Below are positions 1 through 8,143 of a stretch of DNA of 64,000 nt, in pieces (positions within the stretch are counted from its first letter, which is position 1; each line of letters starts with the position of its first letter). The translations under genes were made by a program, and so were the position numbers. The notes below the pieces were generated by a model. It saw only the letters and a program-made list of their open reading frames with translations, had not been told where the DNA came from and did no database searches. The DNA is from Sandaracinus amylolyticus (GTDB lineage Bacteria > Myxococcota_A > Polyangia > Polyangiales > Sandaracinaceae), in NCBI RefSeq assembly GCF_000737325.1, contig NZ_CP011125.1, positions 9,362,001-9,426,000 on the forward strand. The letters are read 5' to 3'.

Positions 1-459
1 GCGCACCGCGCGCTCCTGCTCCTCGGTGTCCGCGATCTGATCGCGCAGCAGCACGCGGAACAGCATCGCGTCGATCCAGCGCAGGGCGTTCCGCGTCTCG
101 CCGACGCCGTACGTCGTCTGCACCACGAGGCGCCGCACGCCGTGCGCGCGCATCGCCGCGATCACGTTCGCGGTGCCCACCGAGCGCACGTCGATCGGCG
201 TCCCCGCACTGCCGCGCAGGCGCACCATCACCGCGTTCTCGCGGATCCCGAGCGTCACGATCACGGCGTCGTGCCCCGCGACCGCGCGCTCGACGTCCTC
301 GGCGCGCGTCGCGTCGCCGACCACGACGTGCAGCCCGGGCCGCGCCTCGAGCAGCTCGGGCTTGCGCACGAACGCCGTCACCTCGTGCCCCGCGCGCAGC
401 AGCGCATCGACCGCCGCACGACCCGAGCCGCCCGTCGCGCCCAACACCAGCACCTTCAT
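1..459 (-). CDS. NmrA-like NAD(P)H-binding oxidoreductase (3' end outside window)
   Basis: Translating the complement gives 153 codons without a stop, beginning MKVLVLGATGGSGRAAVDAL, so the C-terminus lies beyond the left edge. Residues 7-13 form the GxxGGxG dinucleotide-binding loop of Rossmann-fold NmrA/atypical SDR proteins, preceded by a hydrophobic beta strand. The later VVGDATRAEDVERA stretch fits the NmrA pattern in which an acidic loop follows the third strand. An AGGAGG ribosome site lies about five bases before the ATG. The gene is divergent from the AraC-type regulator, so that regulator may control it. These proteins are usually redox-sensing regulators or reductases of quinones and flavonoid-like compounds; the substrate cannot be told from this fragment. 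Confidence 0.85.
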   Translation of the reverse strand, partial: MKVLVLGATGGSGRAAVDALLRAGHEVTAFVRKPELLEARPGLHVVVGDATRAEDVERAVAGHDAVIVTLGIRENAVMVRLRGSAGTPIDVRSVGTANVIAAMRAHGVRRLVVQTTYGVGETRNALRWIDAMLFRVLLRDQIADTEEQERAVR

Positions 460-582
460 CTCGTCCTCCTCGCGACGTCCGTCGCATCGACACGGAGAAC
501 CTGGGCCGATGGCGCGATCCCCGCCTTGACCGCGCGTCCACACGAGATGCTCGTTCGTCCACCTTCGCGCATGCTCGTGCGC

Positions 583-1527
583 ATGAAGGTCCGCGACGTG
601 TTCGCGCCGATCGATCCGCTCGGCGACGCGCTCGGGTTCCTGCGCATGAGCGGCGTGTTCTGCTGCCGCTCCGAGCTCACCGCGTCGTGGGGGCTCGCGC
701 TGCCCGCGATCGACGAGACGCTCAGCTTCCACGTCGTGACCGCGGGCGGCGGATGGCTCGAGCTCGAGGGCGAGCCGCCGCTGCGCCTCGAGGCGGGCGA
801 TCTCGCGCTCGTACCGCACGATCGTGGTCATCGCCTGGTGAGCGAGCCGGGCGCGCGCGCGTTCCGCATCGACGAGCTGCCGCACGAAGAGGTGCGCGAG
901 CGCTACGCGTACCTCGTACACGGCACGGGCGGCGCGCCGACGAGCCTCGTGTGCGGCTCGGTGCGGTTCGAGCACGAGAGCGCGCGTGTGCTGGTCGAGC
1001 TGCTCCCGCGCGTGATCCACGTGCGCGCGTCGAGCGCGCCGGAGCACGAGTGGATGCGCACCACGCTCGAGCTGCTCGCGAACGAAGCGAAGGCGATGCG
1101 CCCCGGCGGCGAGACGATGCTCGCGCGGCTCGCGGACCTGCTCGTCGTGCACGCGATCCGCGAGTGGATGGAGCGCGCGCCGCGCGAGCAGCAGGGATGG
1201 ATCGCGGGGCTGCGCGATCCGCAGATCGGGCGCGCGCTCGCGCTGGTGCATCGCGAGCCGTCGCGCCCGTGGACGCTCGAGGCGCTGGCGCGCGCGGTGG
1301 GCATGTCGCGCTCGGCGTTCGCGGCGCGGTTCACCGAGCTGCTCGGCGAGCCGGCGATGACGTACGTCGCGCGGTGGCGGATGCAGATCGCGCACGGAAT
1401 GCTGGCGCGCGATCGCGCGGGGCTGGGCGAGGTCGCGGGCAAGCTGGGGTACTCGTCGGAGGCCGCGTTCAGCCGCGCGTTCAAGAGCTACGTGGGAGTG
1501 TCGCCGGGCGCGATCAAGCGCGGCTGA
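583..1527 (+). CDS. AraC-family transcriptional regulator with cupin sensor domain
   Basis: The 314-residue protein has an N-terminal cupin-like domain (about residues 1-190; GGGWLELEGEPPLRLEAGD is the typical cupin strand pair) of the AraC_binding/Cupin_6 type. Two helix-turn-helix units follow at the C-terminus (about 228-314). The second carries the AraC signature GYSSEAAFSRAFKSYVGVSP. The frame stays open far upstream to position 142, but that extension is Arg/His-rich shadow sequence over the divergent gene. Starts at 547 (ATG), 571 (ATG) and 583 (ATG) are possible; 583 gives the usual domain border. It probably binds the intergenic region shared with the NmrA-like gene and responds to a small ligand of that enzyme. 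Confidence 0.88.
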   Translation: MKVRDVFAPIDPLGDALGFLRMSGVFCCRSELTASWGLALPAIDETLSFHVVTAGGGWLELEGEPPLRLEAGDLALVPHDRGHRLVSEPGARAFRIDELPHEEVRERYAYLVHGTGGAPTSLVCGSVRFEHESARVLVELLPRVIHVRASSAPEHEWMRTTLELLANEAKAMRPGGETMLARLADLLVVHAIREWMERAPREQQGWIAGLRDPQIGRALALVHREPSRPWTLEALARAVGMSRSAFAARFTELLGEPAMTYVARWRMQIAHGMLARDRAGLGEVAGKLGYSSEAAFSRAFKSYVGVSPGAIKRG

Positions 1528-1697
1528 GAGACGACGACGCCGCGTGAGCGCGACGAGCAGCTCGTGTGGGCGCACCGCGCGTGCTCCGACGGCGTGACGC
1601 CGATGCACATCGTGAACGGATGGCCCGCCGCGCGGTCCTCACGCATGCACGAGCGCGCGCGTGATCACGTGGCACGAGCGCTGCTGAGCGCGCTGAC

Positions 1698-2195
1698 GTG
1701 CACACGCTCTTCGCTCGTGCGTGCGGCCTCGCGGCCGCGCTGCTCGTCCTCGTGATCACGCCGCGGGCGCGCGCCGAGATCGCGCGACCGCACCTCGAAC
1801 CGAGCCCACACCTCGCGCTCGCGCCGCTCGACCCGACCCCGATCGTCGCGACCGCGGTGATCGGCGGGGCGCTGCTGCTCGGCGGCTACGCGACGACGCT
1901 CGTCGCGACGTGGGACGCGTACGACGACGACTGCCCGCTCGCCTCGCGGCACCCCGGCTGCGAAGGCCCCGCACCGGGCGCGCTCGGCTGGTCGCTGCTC
2001 CCGATCATCGGCCCGTGGGCGATGCTCTCCGAGCCCGGCGTCGAGCCCGCGCTCGCGATCGGCATGGGCGTGATGCAGCTCGCGGGCGCCGCGACGCTCG
2101 CGATCGGACTGCCGTTCTCGATCACCCGACGCACGCACGTCGCCGCAGTCGCGGACGGCACAGCCGCGCGCCTCGTCGTGCGCGGCACGTTCTGA
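1698..2195 (+). CDS. Small exported or inner-membrane protein of unknown function
   Basis: A 165-residue protein starting at a GTG. The N-terminus looks like a signal peptide (hydrophobic AAALLVLVI core, then an ARA cleavage-like site at about 24-26). Two further hydrophobic stretches follow: IVATAVIGGALLLGGY near residue 50, and the region around 120-140. Between them is a short loop with two cysteines (DDDCPL and PGCEG) that could form a disulfide outside the cytoplasm. I do not recognise a family. It stands alone between the regulator and a repeat-rich gap. Confidence 0.65.
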   Translation: MHTLFARACGLAAALLVLVITPRARAEIARPHLEPSPHLALAPLDPTPIVATAVIGGALLLGGYATTLVATWDAYDDDCPLASRHPGCEGPAPGALGWSLLPIIGPWAMLSEPGVEPALAIGMGVMQLAGAATLAIGLPFSITRRTHVAAVADGTAARLVVRGTF

Positions 2196-2717
2196 TCCCT
2201 CGTGCGCCGACTCATCGAGCGAACCACAGAGCGCCGCAAAGCGCCGCAGGGCGGAGAAGGCCAATCGACCGACATGCGACATACGCGCAGCGCGCGCCCT
2301 CTGCCGCTCTCTGCTCTGCGGTGAATCGGGGCGAGGCCGAAGGCGAGCCCGAACGAACAGGGCGAGGCCGAAAGGCGAGCCCGAGCCCGGTTCGTGCGAT
2401 CCCGCTCCGCGGGACCGCGCGAACCGCCACCCCACCCAAAGAGAGCGCGCGTTCCCCCATGCGTGCCGACGCCTGACCAGCAGGGCGCGTGGCACCGCGT
2501 CCGAGCGATTCCGCAGCGCCCTCCCAAAGGCACGCGGCTCGTGTCCGGTCCTCGCGTCGCGCGCGCGAAGGCGCGCGCCGCGAGGACGACCCCGCGTCCC
2601 GACGTCTCACCGGCTCCCGAGCACGAAGGCGCCAGGACTAGCGAGGACGCGGTGCCACGCGCCCCCGCCGAAGCCTCACAGTCCGCCCACTCCGATGAGC
2701 GCCGAAGAGCCGAAGCC
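2196..2717. repeat. Gene-free gap with two kinds of short direct repeats
   Basis: No credible gene is seen here. Near 2328-2384 a 24-25 bp unit (gggcgaggccgaaggcgagc and a few more bases) occurs twice, 32 bp apart. At 2667-2693 there is a near copy (one mismatch) of the sequence at 2709-2735, which itself overlaps the last codons and stop of the DUF1552 gene. The gap thus holds a small duplication of that gene's 3' end. It may also act as the transcription end for the minus-strand operon. Confidence 0.55.
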
Positions 2718-4145
2718 TCACAATCCGCCCACTCCCCCGTGCTGAAGATCCGAGTCCCCCGCGAACCCGAACGAGTCCACATCGACTCCGAACATCCGAA
2801 GGATCGACGTATACAGATCGCCAGTCGTCCGATCCGGCCGAGCGAGGTGCCGGCCCGGCGTCAGCGCACCACCAGCGCGCCCCGCGAGCACGACCGGCAG
2901 GTCTTGCGTCGAGTGCGCGCCACCGTTGCCGAACTCCGAGATCCACAGCACCACGCTGTTGTCGAGCAGCGTGCTCCCGTCGGGCTCGATCACCGACTTC
3001 ATGCGCTCGAGCAGATACGACACCTGCGTCGCGTAGAACGTGAATCCCGCGATCAGATTGGCATTCTCGTTCGGCGCACCGCCGGTGTCGCCGTGCACCT
3101 GAGCGTGCCAGTCCGCGATCGCGCTGCCCGGCAGCGCGCGCGCGCCCGCGCCGATCAGCTCGCTCGGCATCGGGGCCTGGAGGAACTCGAACGACGGGCC
3201 GTGGTAGTCGGCGTCGTGGATCGACGCGACGCGCGTCACGTTGCACGTCAATGCCGTGACCATCACGTCGATCTGCGCGCGCCAGTGCAGATCGGAGCGC
3301 CCCGCGCTCGGATATCCCGGCGGGAGCGAGAGCGTCGGATCGTCGCAGGTGATCGCCGGCGCGCCGAGCGACGCCTCGAGCTCCGCGAGCCGCTCCGCGT
3401 GCGCCTCGAGCCGCGCGCGATCCGCCGCGCTCACCCGACGCGCGAGCGCCGAGTACGAGCCGCCCAGCGCGTCGAGCACACGGCCGCGCTGTCCGCGCAG
3501 TCGCTCGCGCAGCGTCGTCGGCGCGCCGCTCGAGCCCGCGAGGAATTCGTCGAACACCCGCACCGGATCGCCGATCAGCCGCGCCTCGGCGCGCGCGCCG
3601 TTCGGCTGCGCGCTGTTCTCCGGCGCGACCCGGTAGTACATGCGGTTCTCGCCCGCGTTCGTGCCGTTCACCGCGAGGTTGAGCGGCAGCGGCGAGCCGA
3701 TGCGATCCGCGAGGTGGTGATCGATCGAGGGCCCGACGCACAGCGTCGCCTGCGCGACCTCGCTGCGGGATCCCTCGGGCAAGAGCCGCCCGTCGCTGGT
3801 CGCCGACGACGTGCAGAGGTGCGCGTTGAGCAGCGTGTGCCCCGGCGCGTTGTGCCCGTTCGAGAGGTGATAGCGCGGCATCAAGTTGTCGATGCCCGAG
3901 ACCACGACGAGATCGTCGCGATGCGGCGCGAGCGGCATCAGGAGCTCGGACAGCTCGAGCGCCTCGCCCGCGCGCACCGGCGGCGTCCAGCGCGGCAGCA
4001 GCGTGCCCTGCCCGGTCGTGATCACGACGAAGCGCGTCGGCATCGTCCCCGCGCGCGCGGTCCGCGGCATCAGCGACTCGAGCAGCGGGAGCGCGAGCGC
4101 GACGCCCGCACCGCGCAGCACCTGACGTCGGGAGAAGCGATTCAC
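2718..4145 (-). CDS. DUF1552 family exported protein
   Basis: 475 residues. A GTG start is chosen because it overlaps the upstream gene's TGA as GTGA and has AGGAGG seven bases before it. The N-terminus NRFSRRQVLRGAGVALALPL is a twin-arginine signal, so the protein is probably exported folded. The body matches DUF1552: RFVVITTGQGTLLPRW, then SGIDN, and the C-terminal VVLWISEFGNGGAHS. The DUF1501/DUF1552 families are distantly like alkaline-phosphatase/sulfatase-fold proteins, but their reaction is unknown. The family is nearly always encoded beside DUF1592/DUF1588 proteins, as here. Function can only be given as part of an exported complex with the haem-motif partner upstream. Confidence 0.88.
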   Translation of the reverse strand: MNRFSRRQVLRGAGVALALPLLESLMPRTARAGTMPTRFVVITTGQGTLLPRWTPPVRAGEALELSELLMPLAPHRDDLVVVSGIDNLMPRYHLSNGHNAPGHTLLNAHLCTSSATSDGRLLPEGSRSEVAQATLCVGPSIDHHLADRIGSPLPLNLAVNGTNAGENRMYYRVAPENSAQPNGARAEARLIGDPVRVFDEFLAGSSGAPTTLRERLRGQRGRVLDALGGSYSALARRVSAADRARLEAHAERLAELEASLGAPAITCDDPTLSLPPGYPSAGRSDLHWRAQIDVMVTALTCNVTRVASIHDADYHGPSFEFLQAPMPSELIGAGARALPGSAIADWHAQVHGDTGGAPNENANLIAGFTFYATQVSYLLERMKSVIEPDGSTLLDNSVVLWISEFGNGGAHSTQDLPVVLAGRAGGALTPGRHLARPDRTTGDLYTSILRMFGVDVDSFGFAGDSDLQHGGVGGL

Positions 4146-5770
4146 GGCGAGACCTCCTGCGCGCGGCGCTCGACGAACGAGGGATGCGTCGCGAGCGACT
4201 CGAAGAGCACCGGCATCGCGCGACCGCTGCCGACGAACGCGTCGCCGAGATCGCCGACGCTGCACGTGAGATCCGCGCGCACCTCGCGGCCGAGCGCGTA
4301 CTCGGTCCACTGCTGCGCGAAGCAGCGCGACGCGTCGTCGCTCGCGACGAGCAGCGCGAAGAGCTCGCTCGCGCCGTCGAAGGTGCCGCTCGCGTCGCCG
4401 CCCGCCGCGATCTCGCCGACGTCGTCGATCGCGCGCCCACCGAGCTCGCTGCGGAAGCGACCGAGCCCGTCGTACGCCTCGAGCCCGAAGCCCACGGGAT
4501 CGAGGAGCGTATGGCAGCCCATGCAGCGCGAGCTCGCGATGCGCGCCTCGTAGCGCTCGCGCGCGGTCGCGGTCGCGGGCAGCGAAGGCTCGCTCTCCTG
4601 CGCGTCGACGGGCGGCGGCGGCATGTTCGTGCAGAGGAGGCGCGTGCGGATCAGCTTGCCGCGCAGGATCGGCGACGACTGCTCGCCGTGCGACGCAGCG
4701 GCGAGCACCAGCGGATGCGTGAGCACACCGACGCGGGTGCCCGGCATCGTCACGCGTCGGAAGTCGCCGGGCCCGCTGCTCTCGCGCGGAAGTCCGTAGA
4801 ATTCCTCGAGCACCGCGTCGACGTGGGCGACGTCGGAGGTGAGCAGCGTCGCGAATCCGTCGTCGGCGTCCCACGCCTCGTCGACGAGGCGGCGCAGCTC
4901 TTCGTCGAGCGCGGCGCGCACCTCGGCGGAGTGGCTGGTGGGGAGCGTCGCGATGCCGAGCCACTCGCGCACGAAGCGCTGGAACGTGGCGCGGGCGCGG
5001 GGGTCGGCGGTGATGCGCGCGCCTTCTTCGCGCATGCCCTCGGGCGTCGTGAGCAGACCCGACTCCGCGGCCTCGCGGAGCACGTCGTCGGGCGGCGCGC
5101 CGAGGTACGTGTACGCGAGGCGCTGCGCGCGCTCGTGCGCGTCGAGCGACCACGTCTCGGTGTCGGCGCGCGACTCGACGACGTAGAGGAAGCGCGGCTC
5201 CTGGAGCAGCGCGATGAGCGCGACCGCGAGCGCTTCGCGCGGCGGAAGACCATCGCCGCTCGCCGCGACCGCGAGCGCGACGAGGCGCTCGACCTCCTCG
5301 CTCTCCGGCGGGCGTCGATACGCGACCGTGGCCCACGGCGCGATCGTGGCGCGCGCGCACTCGGCGATCGCGATGCCCGCGCAGTCGGGCAGCGTGGGCT
5401 CGACCGCGATCGCGGTCTCTTCGGCCGCCTCGAGCAGCGCGCGCGCTTCGGTCTCGCCCACCCGATGCGCGGCCGCGAACGTCGAGTACGCGTAGCCGGT
5501 CGACGGCGCGGGCAGGAGATCGATCACCTCGGGCGCGGCGTCGCCGAACATCGCGCGCAGCGTCTCCTGGTGCTCGCGCGGCGTGAGGCGCCGCATCGGC
5601 ACCTCGGCCTCGCGCGGCGCGTCCTCGCACGCAGGGGGACGTGTGGGCCCGCCTGGATCGCGCATCTGTCCGCGTGGACCCGCGGCCCCGTCGCCGAGGC
5701 TCCCGATGCACCCGCTCAGCAGCGCGATCGCTGGAATCGAGAGCGCTGGATTCGGGCGGAAGAGCGTCAT
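4142..5770 (-). CDS. DUF1592/DUF1588/DUF1585 exported protein with one haem motif
   Basis: 542 residues beginning with a lipoprotein-like signal (IPAIALLSGCIG). In order: a DUF1587-like part (LTPREHQETLRAMFGD), DUF1595 (about 120-200), DUF1592 (about 200-310), DUF1588 (RVGVLTHPLVLAAASHGEQ, then a CMGCH haem c-type motif followed by LLDPVGFGLEAYD) and DUF1585 at the C-terminus (CSVGDLGDAF with SGRAMPVLFESLATHPSF). This is the complete planctomycete/myxobacterial arrangement. The single CxxCH suggests one covalent haem outside the cytoplasm. Its stop overlaps the DUF1552 start by four bases, so the two are made together. The substrate is unknown; a role in extracellular redox or polymer breakdown is often suggested but unproven. 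Confidence 0.88.
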   Translation of the reverse strand: MTLFRPNPALSIPAIALLSGCIGSLGDGAAGPRGQMRDPGGPTRPPACEDAPREAEVPMRRLTPREHQETLRAMFGDAAPEVIDLLPAPSTGYAYSTFAAAHRVGETEARALLEAAEETAIAVEPTLPDCAGIAIAECARATIAPWATVAYRRPPESEEVERLVALAVAASGDGLPPREALAVALIALLQEPRFLYVVESRADTETWSLDAHERAQRLAYTYLGAPPDDVLREAAESGLLTTPEGMREEGARITADPRARATFQRFVREWLGIATLPTSHSAEVRAALDEELRRLVDEAWDADDGFATLLTSDVAHVDAVLEEFYGLPRESSGPGDFRRVTMPGTRVGVLTHPLVLAAASHGEQSSPILRGKLIRTRLLCTNMPPPPVDAQESEPSLPATATARERYEARIASSRCMGCHTLLDPVGFGLEAYDGLGRFRSELGGRAIDDVGEIAAGGDASGTFDGASELFALLVASDDASRCFAQQWTEYALGREVRADLTCSVGDLGDAFVGSGRAMPVLFESLATHPSFVERRAQEVSP

Positions 5771-5844
5771 GTCGCGTCGGTACCGCGACCGTGGCGAAAC
5801 GGCTCACGGCGCGATCACCGCGCGCACGTTCAGGTCGGGGATGG

Positions 5845-6633
5845 TCAGCGAGGGCGACCGGTGAGATAGAGCGCGTTGCCTTCGACGCCCGACTGCCACT
5901 CGTATCCCTCGCCGCCCGGCACCGCGCGCGTGATCGCGAGGAGCTCGTCGGGCGTGTAGGCGCGCATCGCCGAGACGGTGCCGTCCCACGCGACGAGCAT
6001 CGGGATCAGGGGCACGACGTACGTGAGCGCGAGGCGCGACGCGCGCACCGGGCGCACCAGCGGCACGAGGAAGAGCGAGCCGACGAAGAGCATCAGCATG
6101 TTGAGGCTCATCGCGATCGGCGCGAAGACGACCGGCAGCTTGCGCAGCGCGGGCGACGCGGCGACGTCGAAGAACGCGACGGGCTCGCCGCTGCGCACGA
6201 TCGCCGCGAGCAGCGCGGCGATCGCGTCGGGCGGGAAGTGATGGAGCGCGCCCCACATCGTGCGGACACCCGTGAGCTCGGCCGGCACCTGCAGCGCGTC
6301 GACCGGGCTCTCGCGATAGGTCAGCGCCGCGTCGTTGCGCGACGCGACGCGCGCGCGTCCCGCTTCGTTGGGATATCGATCGGTCAGCACCATCTCGATG
6401 CCCGCGTCGCGCAGCGCGCCGTGCGCGTAGAGCGCGCCGCCGCCGCCGCCCGAGCACACGTCGATCACGCGAGAGCGCTTCGTCTCGGCGAGCAGCGCGC
6501 GCAGCCGTGGGACGACGCCGCGATAGAACCCGACACGCTCGAACCCGAGGTCGAGCAGGTCGGTGCCTCCGTCGCGGATGACCGCGGGCATCCACGGGAG
6601 ATCCTCGAGCTCGACGAGGTGCATGCGTCGCAT
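5845..6633 (-). CDS. Class I SAM-dependent methyltransferase
   Basis: 262 residues. The SAM-binding motif I appears as VIDVCSGGGGG near residues 55-66, followed by an acidic motif II region (MVLTDRYP) and a TMWGALHHF segment resembling the post-II/motif III region. The C-terminal half has two strongly hydrophobic stretches (near SLNMLMLFVGSLFLVPLV and TYVVPLIPMLVAW), so the enzyme may sit on the membrane or act on a lipid-like substrate. ATGs at 6633 and 6624 are both possible and neither has a clear ribosome site. Neighbours on both sides are on the same strand but do not reveal the substrate. Confidence 0.75.
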   Translation of the reverse strand: MRRMHLVELEDLPWMPAVIRDGGTDLLDLGFERVGFYRGVVPRLRALLAETKRSRVIDVCSGGGGGALYAHGALRDAGIEMVLTDRYPNEAGRARVASRNDAALTYRESPVDALQVPAELTGVRTMWGALHHFPPDAIAALLAAIVRSGEPVAFFDVAASPALRKLPVVFAPIAMSLNMLMLFVGSLFLVPLVRPVRASRLALTYVVPLIPMLVAWDGTVSAMRAYTPDELLAITRAVPGGEGYEWQSGVEGNALYLTGRPR

Positions 6634-6685
6634 GCCGCGAAGGCTGTGGTCAGACGCGCGTGCGCTTCAAGCGCGGGCGCGCGGA

Positions 6686-8143
6686 TCAGAGCCCGATGAT
6701 GCTCACCCCACCCGGCACGCGCACCGGGTGCGAGATCATCCACGACCACGCGCCGATGATCACCATCGGCGCGTGGTCCGGCCGCACCCAGCGACGCGCG
6801 ACCGTCGCGACCTCCTCCGCCGTGACGCGCTCGATGCGCGCGCTCGTCGCGAGGATCGCCTCGGGCGCATCACCCACCATGAACGCGACCGCGAGCGTGT
6901 ACGCGGAGCCCCACGCCGAGTCGAACCTCCCGGCGCGCCGCGCGAGCTCCACGTTGCGCGCGAGCGAGAGCTCTTCGGCCGTGATGCGGCTCGCGTCGGA
7001 GAGGCGCTCGAGCTCGGCGACGACGTTCGACGCGGCATCGCCGACCGTCGCCACGGGCACGACCATCTGGATCTCGAGCAGCGTGTGGTCGACCTCGTCG
7101 ATCACACGCGCGGCGACGCCGTACGTGTCGCCGCGCTGCTCGCGGAAGCGCAGGTTGATCGCCGCGCTGAACATCCCGCCCGCGAGGCGCGCGAGCACGC
7201 AGAACGCCGCGTAGTCCTCGTGGTCGCGCGGTGGACCGCGCTCGACGAGGCGCAGCACGGCGCGCGGATCGTCGTCGGTCGGATAGATGCGGAGGCGCGG
7301 GTCCGGCGTCGGGAACGCGGGCGCCTGCAGCGCCGCGCGGGGCGGCGTGCTCGGCGGCGCGACGAGCGCGTCCCATCGCGCGCGGATGCGAGACTCGAGA
7401 TCGGCGGGATCGAAGTCACCGACGACGATCAGCGCGGTCGACTCCGGCCGCAGGAATTGCGCGACGCGCGCGCGGACGCGCGCGAGCGTCAGCGGCTCGA
7501 CGCGCGCCGCGAGGATGCGCGACGCGGCCACGCGCGCATCGCCCTCGCCGTAGAGGCGCGTGAAGAGCTCCTCCGACGCGGGCGGGTGCGAGCGCCGCCG
7601 CCGCTGACCGGTCTCGAAGCGCGCGTGCTCGAGCAGCGCCGCGCGCGAGCGCTCGATCTCGGCGTCGTCGAAGCCGCGACCCTCGACGAGCTGCGCGAAG
7701 CGCTCGAGCACACGATCGATCTCCGTCGGGACCACGCCCGACGACACGAAGAGCCCGCGTCCCGTCGCGCGCGCCGCGACGACGTGATCGTCGCGCGAGA
7801 CCTCGCCGAGCGCGCGCGGCAGCCCCGCGCCGAGCGCACGCTCGACGAGCGCATCGATCGCCGCGGTCGCATCGTCGGTGCGTCCGTGCGCGCCGCGCCC
7901 GACGAGGATCGTGTACACGACCGGCGCGTCGTGACGCGGCACGAGCTGCACGGTGATGCCCGACGCGAGCGTGATCGTGCGGATCTCGGGCAGCGTGGGG
8001 ACCTGCGCGGCCCACGCGCTGGTGTCGTCCGGCGCGGCGAGCGCGGGCGTCGCCGAGATCGGCGACACCGGAGGAGGCAGCGGCGCGCGCGAGGTGCCGC
8101 AGCCGGCGAGCGCGAGGGCGACGAGCAGCGCGAGACGCGTCAC
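6686..8143 (-). CDS. M16-family lipoprotein lacking the zinc motif
   Basis: 485 residues from a GTG that overlaps the upstream peptidase gene's TGA as GTGA. The start is a lipoprotein signal (LLVALALAGC, Cys at about residue 14). The body has M16 folds: GITVQLVPRHDAPVVYTILV in the N-terminal part and TALIVVGDFDPADLESRI as the usual lobe junction. It lacks the HxxEH zinc motif that its partner carries. In the MPP/PqqF-like two-subunit M16 peptidases one subunit is catalytic and the other helps bind substrate; here this would be the non-catalytic one. Whether it is held at the inner or outer membrane cannot be told. Confidence 0.85.
   Translation of the reverse strand: MTRLALLVALALAGCGTSRAPLPPPVSPISATPALAAPDDTSAWAAQVPTLPEIRTITLASGITVQLVPRHDAPVVYTILVGRGAHGRTDDATAAIDALVERALGAGLPRALGEVSRDDHVVAARATGRGLFVSSGVVPTEIDRVLERFAQLVEGRGFDDAEIERSRAALLEHARFETGQRRRRSHPPASEELFTRLYGEGDARVAASRILAARVEPLTLARVRARVAQFLRPESTALIVVGDFDPADLESRIRARWDALVAPPSTPPRAALQAPAFPTPDPRLRIYPTDDDPRAVLRLVERGPPRDHEDYAAFCVLARLAGGMFSAAINLRFREQRGDTYGVAARVIDEVDHTLLEIQMVVPVATVGDAASNVVAELERLSDASRITAEELSLARNVELARRAGRFDSAWGSAYTLAVAFMVGDAPEAILATSARIERVTAEEVATVARRWVRPDHAPMVIIGAWSWMISHPVRVPGGVSIIGL

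Noticed and set aside
142-582. N-terminal extension of the AraC-type regulator
   Set aside because: The extension is antisense to the NmrA-like gene and has no domain; the cupin domain begins near 583.
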